Part shown: positions 1 to 6,179 of the stretch, piece after piece
How positions within the stretch are numbered: the stretch's first letter is position 1
How the letters are laid out: each line of letters starts with the position of its first letter
DNA from: an uncultured Collinsella sp.
GTDB lineage: Bacteria > Actinomycetota > Coriobacteriia > Coriobacteriales > Coriobacteriaceae
Assembly: GCA_900552995.1 (NCBI GenBank)
Contig: USBX01000005.1
Span: 1 to 18,556 of the forward strand
DNA length: 18,556 nt
Reading direction: 5' to 3'
Notes under the pieces: generated by a model
Database searches by the model: none
What the model saw: only the letters and a program-made list of their open reading frames with translations
Told to the model about the DNA's origin: nothing
Position numbers and translations under genes: made by a program

Positions 1-238
1 AACAAATCCAAGTTAGACCATTTCAAATGGTTCGATGTCTGCCCGGATGCGACACATCTGGTGTGTCCATCCTCGCAGTATCCGGTTCTCAAGGTGCACG
101 CCTGCGCTGGTTCCCGGTTCCACCGGGCCGCGCGGCAAGGAGATATATTGCCAGACCGGAGGGGCCCCGGGGGCGGGAATCCGGGCGTACACATTTCCTA
201 CACATCTTGTGATCCGACTAACGTTTGCCAGCCGTTAA
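1..238. other. Gene-free left edge with five consecutive dyads
   Basis: I see no convincing gene here. The stretch holds several short inverted repeats in a row: ACCATTT/AAATGGT at 17-31; CCGGAT 43-48 with ATCCGG 80-85 enclosing GACACA/TGTGTC 51-67; CCCGGT/ACCGGG at 113-127; GGCAA/TTGCC at 134-152; and CCGGA/TCCGG at 156-184 around the palindrome GGGGCCCC. It lies 3' of the phosphohexomutase gene on the minus strand and may be the leader of a gene beyond the left edge. On plus, an AAGGAG at 137-142 precedes a TTG at 148 that opens a 45-codon frame to 285, but that frame runs antisense into the mutase gene and looks accidental. No known RNA family was recognised. Confidence 0.4.
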
Positions 239-1681
239 CTACCGCTCGCCGAGCATCTCTTTATATAAGGCAGTCTCATGGTTAAAGCGGATACGTCCCC
301 TAGCTAAAGCACAGCCAGCATCGAGCAACTCATCACGTTCTTCCACCGAGAACCCCTCGGCGTAGACGCGCACCACTGGTTCGGTCCCGCTAGGACGGAC
401 CAGCAGCCACGTGTCATCCTCGAATGCCAAACGCAAGCCATCCATATGACTAACGTTTTGCGGCACCTTGCCACAAATCGACTTGGGGTTTACGCCCGGC
501 AGCAGCGTTCGTAACGTTTCGGCATCTTCGGCCTCAAGGCGCAAATCGCGTCGACCGTAACTCGTCTTACCAAAACTGTCCTCGAGTTGGTCGACCAGAA
601 CGCCCAAAGGCGCGTCCGTCTTTGCCATAAGCTCACACAGAATCAGACAGGCGAGGATTCCATCGCGCTCGGGCATATGCGCGGCGATGCCGATACCACC
701 GGCTTCTTCGCCGCCCATGAGGACGCCGCCCTTCTTCATCTCCGCCGCTATATATTTGAAACCGACTGGTTTGACGGTCACGCGGCAGCCAAGCGCCTCG
801 GCAATGCGACGCACGAGCGTCGAGCACGAAAGATTGACGACGACGCGCCCCTCCAAATTACGAAATTGAACCAAGTCGCCCAAAACGAGCGCCATGATCT
901 GATGCGGATGTATATATCTGCCGCGCTCGTCAACCGCGCCGATACGGTCGGCGTCGCCGTCGGTCACCAGGCCAGCGCAAGCTCCGTCCTCGATAACCGT
1001 GCGCTCGCAAGCGTCCACCCACGGTTCAACGGGGTCGGGGCAGATATCTTCTTGGTCAGACGCCTGCCCGGCGTGAATCTCGTGCACCTCAACGCCAAGC
1101 TCGCGCAGCAAGTCGGCTAGATAGCCCTGGGCTGCGCCGCCCATGGGGTCAACAACCACGCGCAGGTGCGCGGCGCGGATGGCTTCGGCATCGACAAACG
1201 ATGCCACCGCTTGCATATAGTCAGGAATGATATCCGCGGTGCGATATTGCCCCTCGATCCCCATTGGCTCGGGAGCCATGGTCTCTTCGAGCTCTTCGAT
1301 GACATCCTGGTTGGCGGTCGAGCCGTCACCCATGCGAATCTTGAGACACAGATAACCCTGCGGATGATGGGACCCCGTCACCATGAGCGCGCCGCACGCC
1401 TCACCGTCATAAGCCGCCGCCCACGTAAGGGCAGGGGTCGGAACAGGTCGCGAAGCGAGCACGGCGTCTAGCCCGTGCGCTGCTAGCACACCCGCCGCAA
1501 GCTCAGCGAACTCGCGCGCCAGGGGCCGAGTGTCGAACCCTATATATACCGTTTTGCCCGGATTGGTCTTTTGCCACAACTCGCCGACGGCATCGGCGAT
1601 ACGGGCAACGTTATCGGCAGTGAAGTCCTCATCGACGCGAGCGCGCCAACCGTCAGTTCCAAAATGAATTATCGCGCACAC
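239..1681 (-). CDS. Phosphoglucomutase/phosphomannomutase family protein (alpha-D-phosphohexomutase)
   Basis: Cytoplasmic enzyme moving a phosphate between C1 and C6 of a hexose through a phosphoserine, feeding glycolysis and sugar-nucleotide synthesis. All four family signatures are visible in order: phosphoserine loop VTGSHHPQGY at residues 101-110 (Ser104), magnesium loop DGDADR at 241-246, sugar-binding GGEEAGG at 323-329, and phosphate-binding RPSGTEPVVRVY at 429-440. The 480-residue length is normal. I chose the GTG at 1681 because AGGTG sits 7 nt upstream and the family-typical IHFGTDGWR follows at once; the longer frame to 1765 adds residues unlike the family. The usual SHNP is SHHP here. 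The gene follows the terminator of the methyltransferase operon, so it probably has its own promoter in 1682-1803. Glucose, mannose or glucosamine specificity cannot be told from sequence. Confidence 0.9.
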   Translation of the reverse strand: MCAIIHFGTDGWRARVDEDFTADNVARIADAVGELWQKTNPGKTVYIGFDTRPLAREFAELAAGVLAAHGLDAVLASRPVPTPALTWAAAYDGEACGALMVTGSHHPQGYLCLKIRMGDGSTANQDVIEELEETMAPEPMGIEGQYRTADIIPDYMQAVASFVDAEAIRAAHLRVVVDPMGGAAQGYLADLLRELGVEVHEIHAGQASDQEDICPDPVEPWVDACERTVIEDGACAGLVTDGDADRIGAVDERGRYIHPHQIMALVLGDLVQFRNLEGRVVVNLSCSTLVRRIAEALGCRVTVKPVGFKYIAAEMKKGGVLMGGEEAGGIGIAAHMPERDGILACLILCELMAKTDAPLGVLVDQLEDSFGKTSYGRRDLRLEAEDAETLRTLLPGVNPKSICGKVPQNVSHMDGLRLAFEDDTWLLVRPSGTEPVVRVYAEGFSVEERDELLDAGCALARGRIRFNHETALYKEMLGER

Positions 1682-1805
1682 GCGCAGACACCTCACAGTG
1701 TTTGGATCATGGTACGCATGAGGTATACCCGCGATACACGCTCGGCAACCTGCCGGCACCAGCATTCACCATTTGGGCAAATGCTGCCGAGGACATGCAG
1801 GCAAT

Positions 1806-1834
1806 AAAAAAACCGCCCCGTATGGAGCGGTTTT
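1806..1834 (-). terminator. Intrinsic terminator of the regulator/methyltransferase operon
   Basis: On minus, AAAACCGC pairs with GCGGTTTT (plus 1809-1816 with 1827-1834), extended by two G-C pairs past one mismatch, with a 4-nt loop and seven consecutive T at the 3' end. It starts 5 nt after the methyltransferase stop codon. It separates that operon from the downstream phosphohexomutase gene. Confidence 0.85.
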
Positions 1835-1839
1835 GCCCT

Positions 1840-2733
1840 TTATATATCGAGCGCCTCGGCCATCGCGGCCGTAGTGATTGCCGTGGTTCCACAGCAACTG
1901 CCCACCATTGCGGCACCGGCATGTCTCCATTCGATGCATGCGCGCGCGAAAGCTTCGGGGTTCTCGTGCCATACGGGGCCATCCTGAGTCTGGACCGGAT
2001 CGCCCACGTTGGGACGCACCGTGACGGGAGTAGTCGCCGATGCAACCATCCTGGGCACCGCCGCGTTCGCGGCCGCAAGCGAACAGCAATTAACACCAAC
2101 CGAGTTTGCGCCGTGTTTTTCGGCGTACAAAACGGCTGCCTCGATGTTGAGGCCATCGCCCAACAGGTCGCCCTTATCGTCAACGACAAAACTCACCAGA
2201 ACAGGCATGCCGTCGGCGGCATCTCGGGCGCCGGCAAGCATGGGCTGCAAATTACGGATAGACGTCACCGTCTCGATCAGCAGACCGTCAACACCAGCAT
2301 TGAGCAAGGCGTGCGCCTGTTCGCGCGCAATGCCTCGGATCTCACGAAACTCGGCCGAGTCCTCGGCAAACCACTCAATACCGATCGGACCCATCGAGCC
2401 CAGCAGCAGCTGAGGGTGCGCCTGGCGGGCATCGTCGACGGCCCCGCGATTGACCTCCGCCACGGACGGCGCAATCTGGTCGTGCTTGAGGGCATAGCTT
2501 GATGCCTGAAAGGTATTGGTAATGAGTACCTGCGCGCCGGCGGCGACATACAAGCGATGGATACGAGAAACGGTCTGCGGCTCTGCCAGATTCCAAAACG
2601 CCGGTGGAATATCGGCGGCGTCGTACTCACTCAACAGAACACTGCCCATGGGGCCCTGCGCCAACAAGGTCTCGCTCGACAAGCGGCGCGTAAGTTCCTC
2701 GGCACCAAAGCGATTGTAATAACTCGTATCCAT
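1840..2733 (-). CDS. Homocysteine S-methyltransferase family protein
   Basis: Zinc-dependent transfer of a methyl group to homocysteine, giving methionine; cytoplasmic. The 297-residue protein is a single Pfam02574-type barrel: GPMGSVL at 27-33, NTFQASSYAL at 73-82, GSMGPIG at 112-118, ETVTSIRNLQ at 154-163, and the zinc cysteines Cys216 (GVNCC) and Cys280/Cys281 (GSCCGTT). It matches the stand-alone MmuM/YagD type in length; there is no cobalamin or folate domain as in MetH. The methyl donor (S-methylmethionine, SAM or a corrinoid protein) cannot be read from sequence. The ATG at 2733 overlaps an ATATAT run. The upstream regulator stops 10 nt before it, so the two are probably co-transcribed and under that regulator's control. 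Confidence 0.87.
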   Translation of the reverse strand: MDTSYYNRFGAEELTRRLSSETLLAQGPMGSVLLSEYDAADIPPAFWNLAEPQTVSRIHRLYVAAGAQVLITNTFQASSYALKHDQIAPSVAEVNRGAVDDARQAHPQLLLGSMGPIGIEWFAEDSAEFREIRGIAREQAHALLNAGVDGLLIETVTSIRNLQPMLAGARDAADGMPVLVSFVVDDKGDLLGDGLNIEAAVLYAEKHGANSVGVNCCSLAAANAAVPRMVASATTPVTVRPNVGDPVQTQDGPVWHENPEAFARACIEWRHAGAAMVGSCCGTTAITTAAMAEALDI

Positions 2734-2743
2734 ATATATCCCG

Positions 2744-3166
2744 CTATTCCTCGACGCTGATTCCCTGCTTTTCGAGATAGGCGAGCCAGCGGTTCATCGT
2801 GTCCTCGGATAGCGCATGCTCCATCATGCAGGCCTCGGAATCGGCTCGCTCAAATTCGACACCGAGCTCCTGAACCAAAAACGTGCGGACGAGGCGATGA
2901 CGGTACCAGATAGCCGTGCCAACCTCGCGGCCGCGATCGGTCAGGACTACCTTGCCGTAGTGCGATTGCTCGACAAGCTCGGATGCCTTGAGCGCCGAAA
3001 CCGCTTTATTGACCGATGCCTTGGAGACGCCAAGGCGCTGCGCGATGTCGACCGATCGCACGCCGTTGGTTTCCCCCTCTTCGCTTTCAATGCGAACCAT
3101 GCACTCCAAGTAGTCTTCGTTCGCCACCGTCAGATGTAGTTCGCGCGAGCTATTTGTCGTATCCAT
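2744..3166 (-). CDS. DtxR/MntR-family metal-dependent transcriptional repressor
   Basis: Metal-sensing DNA-binding repressor of about 140 residues. The N-terminal winged helix includes the recognition region DIAQRLGVSKASVNKAVSAL; the wing region reads GKVVLTDRG. The dimerisation and metal-binding part carries YRHRLVRTFL and EACMMEHALS. In the latter, Cys-x-x-Glu-His fits DtxR Cys102/Glu105/His106; MntR has Glu at the Cys position. The C-terminal SH3-like domain of DtxR/IdeR is absent, so overall length resembles MntR. I chose the ATG at 3166 because GGAAG lies just upstream; a longer frame begins at 3187. It heads an operon with the methyltransferase and is divergent from pepT. Whether it senses iron, manganese or another metal is open. 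Confidence 0.85.
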   Translation of the reverse strand: MDTTNSSRELHLTVANEDYLECMVRIESEEGETNGVRSVDIAQRLGVSKASVNKAVSALKASELVEQSHYGKVVLTDRGREVGTAIWYRHRLVRTFLVQELGVEFERADSEACMMEHALSEDTMNRWLAYLEKQGISVEE

Positions 3167-3197
3167 GATCTTCCGTCCCTTCTGCATTCAATGGCTG

Positions 3198-3248
3198 ATT
3201 CTACCCCATCCAAGCGTCGCGGTATGCCGTGGCATACCGTGCTAGAGT
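3198..3248. promoter_or_regulatory. Divergent promoter region with candidate operator
   Basis: A perfect inverted repeat GGTATGCC-GT-GGCATACC occupies 3221-3238. On minus, a TAGAAT -10-like hexamer (plus 3198-3203) lies 17 nt from the repeat, which therefore covers the expected -35 position of the regulator gene. On plus, TGCTAGAGT (3240-3248) resembles an extended -10 for pepT. A dimeric repressor bound at the repeat could control both genes. The -10 calls are by eye; the repeat is certain. It does not resemble the classic DtxR box. Confidence 0.5.
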
Positions 3249-3286
3249 TCTTGTTGCACACGACGACCAAGATTGGAGCGGTCTTT

Positions 3287-4534
3287 ATGGAAAACACCAC
3301 CACGAACCCCGATGTCCTCGAGCGCTTTTTGCGCTACGTCCAGATCAACACGCAGTCCGAGGATGCAAACTGCGACCAGGTACCCTCGAGCGTCGTTCAG
3401 TTTGACCTTGCCAACGTGCTGGCTGAAGAGCTGCGCGAGCTTGGTGCGGAAGATGCCCACGTGACCGAGCATGCCTATGTCTGCGCGCATATCCCCGCAA
3501 GTGCGGGCGCTGAGGACAAGCCCGCCCTTGGCCTGATCGCCCATCTCGACACCACCGAAGTTGCACCGGGCGCCGGCGTGAAGCCGCACATCGTACACTA
3601 CGAAGGCGGCGACCTGGTCTGCGGCACGGTTGACGGTAAGCCCGTTGCCATGAGTACCGCCAAGCTTCCCGCCCTGAACGACCTCGCGGGTGAGGACCTG
3701 GTCTGCAGCGATGGCATCACGCTGCTGGGCGCGGACGACAAGGCAGGCGTCGCCGAGATCATGTCGCTTGTCGCGCGTATCGCTCAGGACCCCTCTCTGC
3801 CCCATCCCGCACTCGGCATTTGCTTCTGCCCTGACGAGGAGATCGGTCACGGAGCCGAGCTGTTGGATATCGATACCTTTGGCTGCAAGTACGCCTACAC
3901 GGTCGACGGCGGCCCCATCGGCGAGCTGGAGTGGGAGTGCTTTAACGCCGCCGAGGCGACCATCCGCTTTGAGGGCCAGTCCATCCACCCGGGCGACGCC
4001 AAGGGCCGTATGGTCAACGCAGGCAATCTGTTCTGCGACTTCAACGCGTTGCTCCCCTACGTGCAGCGCCCGGAGTATACGGAAGGCTACGAGGGCTTTT
4101 ATCACCTTGAGGGTGTATCTGCGACCGTCGATCACGCCACGGCGCGCTATATCGTCCGTGATCACGATGCCGCCAAGTTCCAGCAGAAACTCGACCTTAT
4201 TGATGCCGCCGCCTCGATGCTCAACCAGCGTCTGGGTGAGGAGCGCGTGACGGTCGAGATTAAGCAGCAGTATCGAAATATGGCCGAGATCGTTCGTGAC
4301 TATCCCGAGCTTATTGATGTTGCCAAGGAAGCCTACCTTGCCTGCGGCGTTGAGCCCCAAGTGCTGCCGATTCGTGGCGGCACCGACGGCGCTCAGCTGT
4401 CGTTCCGCGGTCTGCCCTGCCCCAACCTTTCCACCGGCGGCTATTGCTACCACGGCGTCAACGAGTTCGTCCCGGTCAGTTCGCTCGTCAAGATGACCGA
4501 CGTGCTCCAGGAGCTCGTCGCCCGCTTTGCATAA
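3287..4534 (+). CDS. pepT: Peptidase T (tripeptide aminopeptidase), M20 family
   Basis: Cytoplasmic dizinc aminopeptidase removing the N-terminal residue of tripeptides. The 415 residues (E. coli PepT has 408) show all zinc-site motifs: AHLDTTE at 85-91 (His86, Asp88), LGADDKAG at 147-154 (Asp150), CPDEEIGHG at 181-189 (catalytic Glu184, ligand Glu185), YTVDGGPIG at 204-212 (Asp207) and CYHGVNEFVP at 387-396 (His389). SIHPGDAKGRMVNAG at 232-246 belongs to the lid/dimer domain. I chose the ATG at 3287 with GGAG 8-9 nt upstream; the frame is open back to 3191, but those residues are not PepT-like. It is the only plus-strand gene, ends in a strong terminator, and may share an operator with the divergent metal regulator. 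Confidence 0.95.
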   Translation: MENTTTNPDVLERFLRYVQINTQSEDANCDQVPSSVVQFDLANVLAEELRELGAEDAHVTEHAYVCAHIPASAGAEDKPALGLIAHLDTTEVAPGAGVKPHIVHYEGGDLVCGTVDGKPVAMSTAKLPALNDLAGEDLVCSDGITLLGADDKAGVAEIMSLVARIAQDPSLPHPALGICFCPDEEIGHGAELLDIDTFGCKYAYTVDGGPIGELEWECFNAAEATIRFEGQSIHPGDAKGRMVNAGNLFCDFNALLPYVQRPEYTEGYEGFYHLEGVSATVDHATARYIVRDHDAAKFQQKLDLIDAAASMLNQRLGEERVTVEIKQQYRNMAEIVRDYPELIDVAKEAYLACGVEPQVLPIRGGTDGAQLSFRGLPCPNLSTGGYCYHGVNEFVPVSSLVKMTDVLQELVARFA

Positions 4535-4559
4535 GCCTGGCCGCTCAAGCCTAAAAGAC

Positions 4560-4597
4560 AAACCGCCCCGTCCTCTACAGAGGACGGGGCGGTTTTT
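4560..4597 (+). terminator. Intrinsic terminator of pepT
   Basis: A perfect 17-bp stem (4560-4576 with 4579-4595) of AAACCGCCCCGTCCTCT and its complement, followed by further T. It begins 25 nt after the pepT stop. The A-rich left flank could let it work on the minus strand too. The AAACCGCCCCG arm echoes the terminator at 1806-1834, suggesting a favoured terminator design in this genome. Confidence 0.9.
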
Positions 4598-4600
4598 GTA

Positions 4601-4751
4601 CAGGGAGTGTCCCTAACTGCCGGCAGAAAAGGAACGTCCCCAAGTGCCGCAAAATGACGAGATCCACTCTCGCTTTGTGGGTAGTCATTGGGGACGTTCT
4701 TGTTTGACTAGTCGTTTAAGAACGTCCCCAATGACTACCCAACGACTAGTC
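4601..4751. repeat. REP-like palindromic repeat cluster with GAACGTCCCCAA core
   Basis: The 12-mer GAACGTCCCCAA occurs at 4632-4643 and 4720-4731, and in reverse complement at 4688-4699. The last two lie inside a perfect 24-bp inverted repeat (4678-4701 with 4718-4741) around a 16-nt loop. The loop segment GACTAGTCGTT (4706-4716) is complementary to AACGACTAGTC (4741-4751) directly after the dyad. A degenerate unit to the left contains the palindrome CTGCCGGCAG (4617-4626) and AGGGA/TCCCT (4602-4614). The pattern resembles intergenic REP sequences mobilised by REP-associated tyrosine transposases, but no transposase gene is in the window, so that is inference. Confidence 0.7.
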
Positions 4752-4790
4752 CGGACCAAGGCAACGCCGATGTTTTGGCAACGACAGCGA

Positions 4791-4889
4791 AAACCCGCCA
4801 GAGCGAGCAAGGTGCCTTGAAACGAGGCGGCATTGATCTTTTGATCATGCCGCCGAAGTTGAAAGGCAGATTGCCGCTCTGGCGGGTTT
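4791..4889. repeat. 99-nt nested palindrome, possible bidirectional terminator or structured RNA
   Basis: The outer stem is a perfect 15-bp match, AAACCCGCCAGAGCG (4791-4805) with its complement (4875-4889). Inside are GCAA/TTGC (4807-4810 with 4871-4874), TGCCTT/AAGGCA (4813-4818 with 4863-4868), and an apical hairpin GGCGGCAT-GATC-tttt-GATC-ATGCCGCC (4826-4854, one bulged T). The whole element therefore folds into one rod on either strand. On minus the outer stem is followed by TTTT, as in a terminator for the LCP gene, though with an unusually large interior. Confidence 0.7.
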
Positions 4890-4901
4890 GCAGCGTCAAC
4901 T

Positions 4902-4931
4902 GGTTACGCGGGCTGGTAAGCCCGCGTAACC
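4902..4931 (-). terminator. 13-bp hairpin directly after the LCP gene stop codon
   Basis: GGTTACGCGGGCT (4902-4914) pairs perfectly with AGCCCGCGTAACC (4919-4931) across a 4-nt loop. On minus it begins at the base after the stop codon. There is no T tract behind it, so it may act with the next structure (4791-4889) or protect the mRNA 3' end rather than terminate alone. Confidence 0.5.
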
Positions 4932-6167
4932 CTAATAATTGGCCTCGTAGCCGTTGCCGTCGCCGGTGGGCTCTTCGTAGTAGTCCGAATCGCTCGAATC
5001 GCTTGAGTCATCGGAATCGTCAGAGCTGACCGATGAGGTTGCGGTACCGTTTGCGTAATCGTCAGACGTGTTGTTGTTCAGGTCGCCGATCGTAGAGCTG
5101 GAACCGTCGGAAAGACCCATGGTGTTGGGACCCTTGGGATCCTTGCCAGCATCGACGCGCTCCATCATTTCCTTGAGCTCGTCCTCGTAGACAAAGACGT
5201 AGCTCACACCGTCGATCATGGTGCTGTCGTCGGCGTACGAGGGCAGGTTGGCCGAGTAGATACCGTCGACATCCATACCGCGCATGGCATTGACCGTAGC
5301 CACGATATCCTGAACGCTCATATCGGTTACGAGCATATCGGACAGCGAATTAACCAGGCCAAAGATCTTCGTGGCATCGAAGTTATTGAGAATCTGGTTG
5401 GCAAGGGCACCAAGCACCTGACGCTGGTGGCGCATGCGCGTGTAATCGCCGTCGGCATAGGTGTAGCGGCAGCGGGCATAGGTAAGGGCGGTGGCACCGT
5501 CCATATGCTGCTGGCCAGCGGTAATCTTAATATCCAGGTGCTCGGGGTCGTCAACATCATCGGTTGCGTTAATGTCGATACCGCCAACCGAATCAATCAG
5601 CGCCTGCATACCGTCGAAGCTGACCTCGGCATAGTGGGAAATCTGAACACCGCACAGCTCGTTGACCGCCTCGACCATGGCCTCGGCGCCGCCAACGGTA
5701 TGGCAGGCGTTGATCTTCATGGTCTCGCCCTTGTACTCGACCTTGGTGTCGCGCGGAACGGAAATGAGCGTCGCCTGCTTTTGCGTGGGGTCGATGCGTG
5801 CCAGGATAATCGAGTCGGCACGATACGTATCCTCGCCCGGACGGCCGTCGGTACCAAGAAGCAGCACGTAGAACGGATCCTTTGCCTCATCGGTGTCAAC
5901 CAGAACCCGACGCAGATTGTCGGTAATGACATTAGAATCGCCGAGCTTGCCCATAATGGTGGCAAACCACAGGCCGGCAGCGGTAGTGGCACTCAGCAGC
6001 ACGCCAAGCACGACAATGAGCGTGACGTGACGAATCGTGTGGCTACGACGACGTTGACGAGCGCGCTCGGAATAGCGAGCCACGTTATCGCGACTGTAGA
6101 TCTTGGCCTGCGCACCAGTTGAGGGTCTTCGGGCGGTGGTATCCGCGAGGGGCTTTTTATTAAACAT
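4932..6167 (-). CDS. LCP-family (LytR-CpsA-Psr) glycopolymer transferase
   Basis: Membrane-anchored enzyme of the family that moves lipid-linked glycopolymers onto peptidoglycan outside the cell. In 411 residues: a basic cytoplasmic N-terminus (1-47), one transmembrane helix at about 48-71, then the extracellular LCP domain with YVLLLGTDGRPGED (100-113), RADSIILARID (116-126), ISVPRDT (135-141), and the signature Arg/Asp stretch GDYTRMRHQRQVL (240-252). Those Asp and Arg residues bind pyrophosphate and magnesium in studied members. A low-complexity Ser/Asp-rich tail covers about 371-397. I chose the ATG at 6167 with AGG 6 nt upstream; a TTG two codons earlier lacks a ribosome site. It starts 12 nt after murA stops, so they form an operon. 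The glycopolymer is unknown. Confidence 0.9.
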   Translation of the reverse strand: MFNKKPLADTTARRPSTGAQAKIYSRDNVARYSERARQRRRSHTIRHVTLIVVLGVLLSATTAAGLWFATIMGKLGDSNVITDNLRRVLVDTDEAKDPFYVLLLGTDGRPGEDTYRADSIILARIDPTQKQATLISVPRDTKVEYKGETMKINACHTVGGAEAMVEAVNELCGVQISHYAEVSFDGMQALIDSVGGIDINATDDVDDPEHLDIKITAGQQHMDGATALTYARCRYTYADGDYTRMRHQRQVLGALANQILNNFDATKIFGLVNSLSDMLVTDMSVQDIVATVNAMRGMDVDGIYSANLPSYADDSTMIDGVSYVFVYEDELKEMMERVDAGKDPKGPNTMGLSDGSSSTIGDLNNNTSDDYANGTATSSVSSDDSDDSSDSSDSDYYEEPTGDGNGYEANY

Positions 6168-6179
6168 AGGCAACCTGTA

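Noticed and set aside
115..124. T-box-like core GGTGGAACCG on minus
   Set aside because: The ten bases fit the core, but I could not find Stem I, a specifier loop or a matching terminator/sequestrator, and the sequence forms a simple CCCGGT/ACCGGG hairpin instead.
148..285. Small 45-codon frame on plus starting TTG after AAGGAG
   Set aside because: The ribosome-site match is good, but the frame runs antisense into the mutase gene, has no recognisable features, and the AAGGAG lies in a small hairpin.
1682..1765. Longer N-terminus for the phosphohexomutase
   Set aside because: The added 28 residues are Cys/His-rich and unlike the family, whereas the GTG at 1681 has a well-spaced AGGTG and leads directly into the conserved FGTDGWR.
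3242..4561. A 439-codon open frame on minus, opposite pepT
   Set aside because: Antisense shadow of peptidase T, low-complexity composition and no family motif.
4596..4931. CRISPR array
   Set aside because: The repeats are inverted, only three copies of a 12-mer, not regularly spaced, and there are no cas genes.
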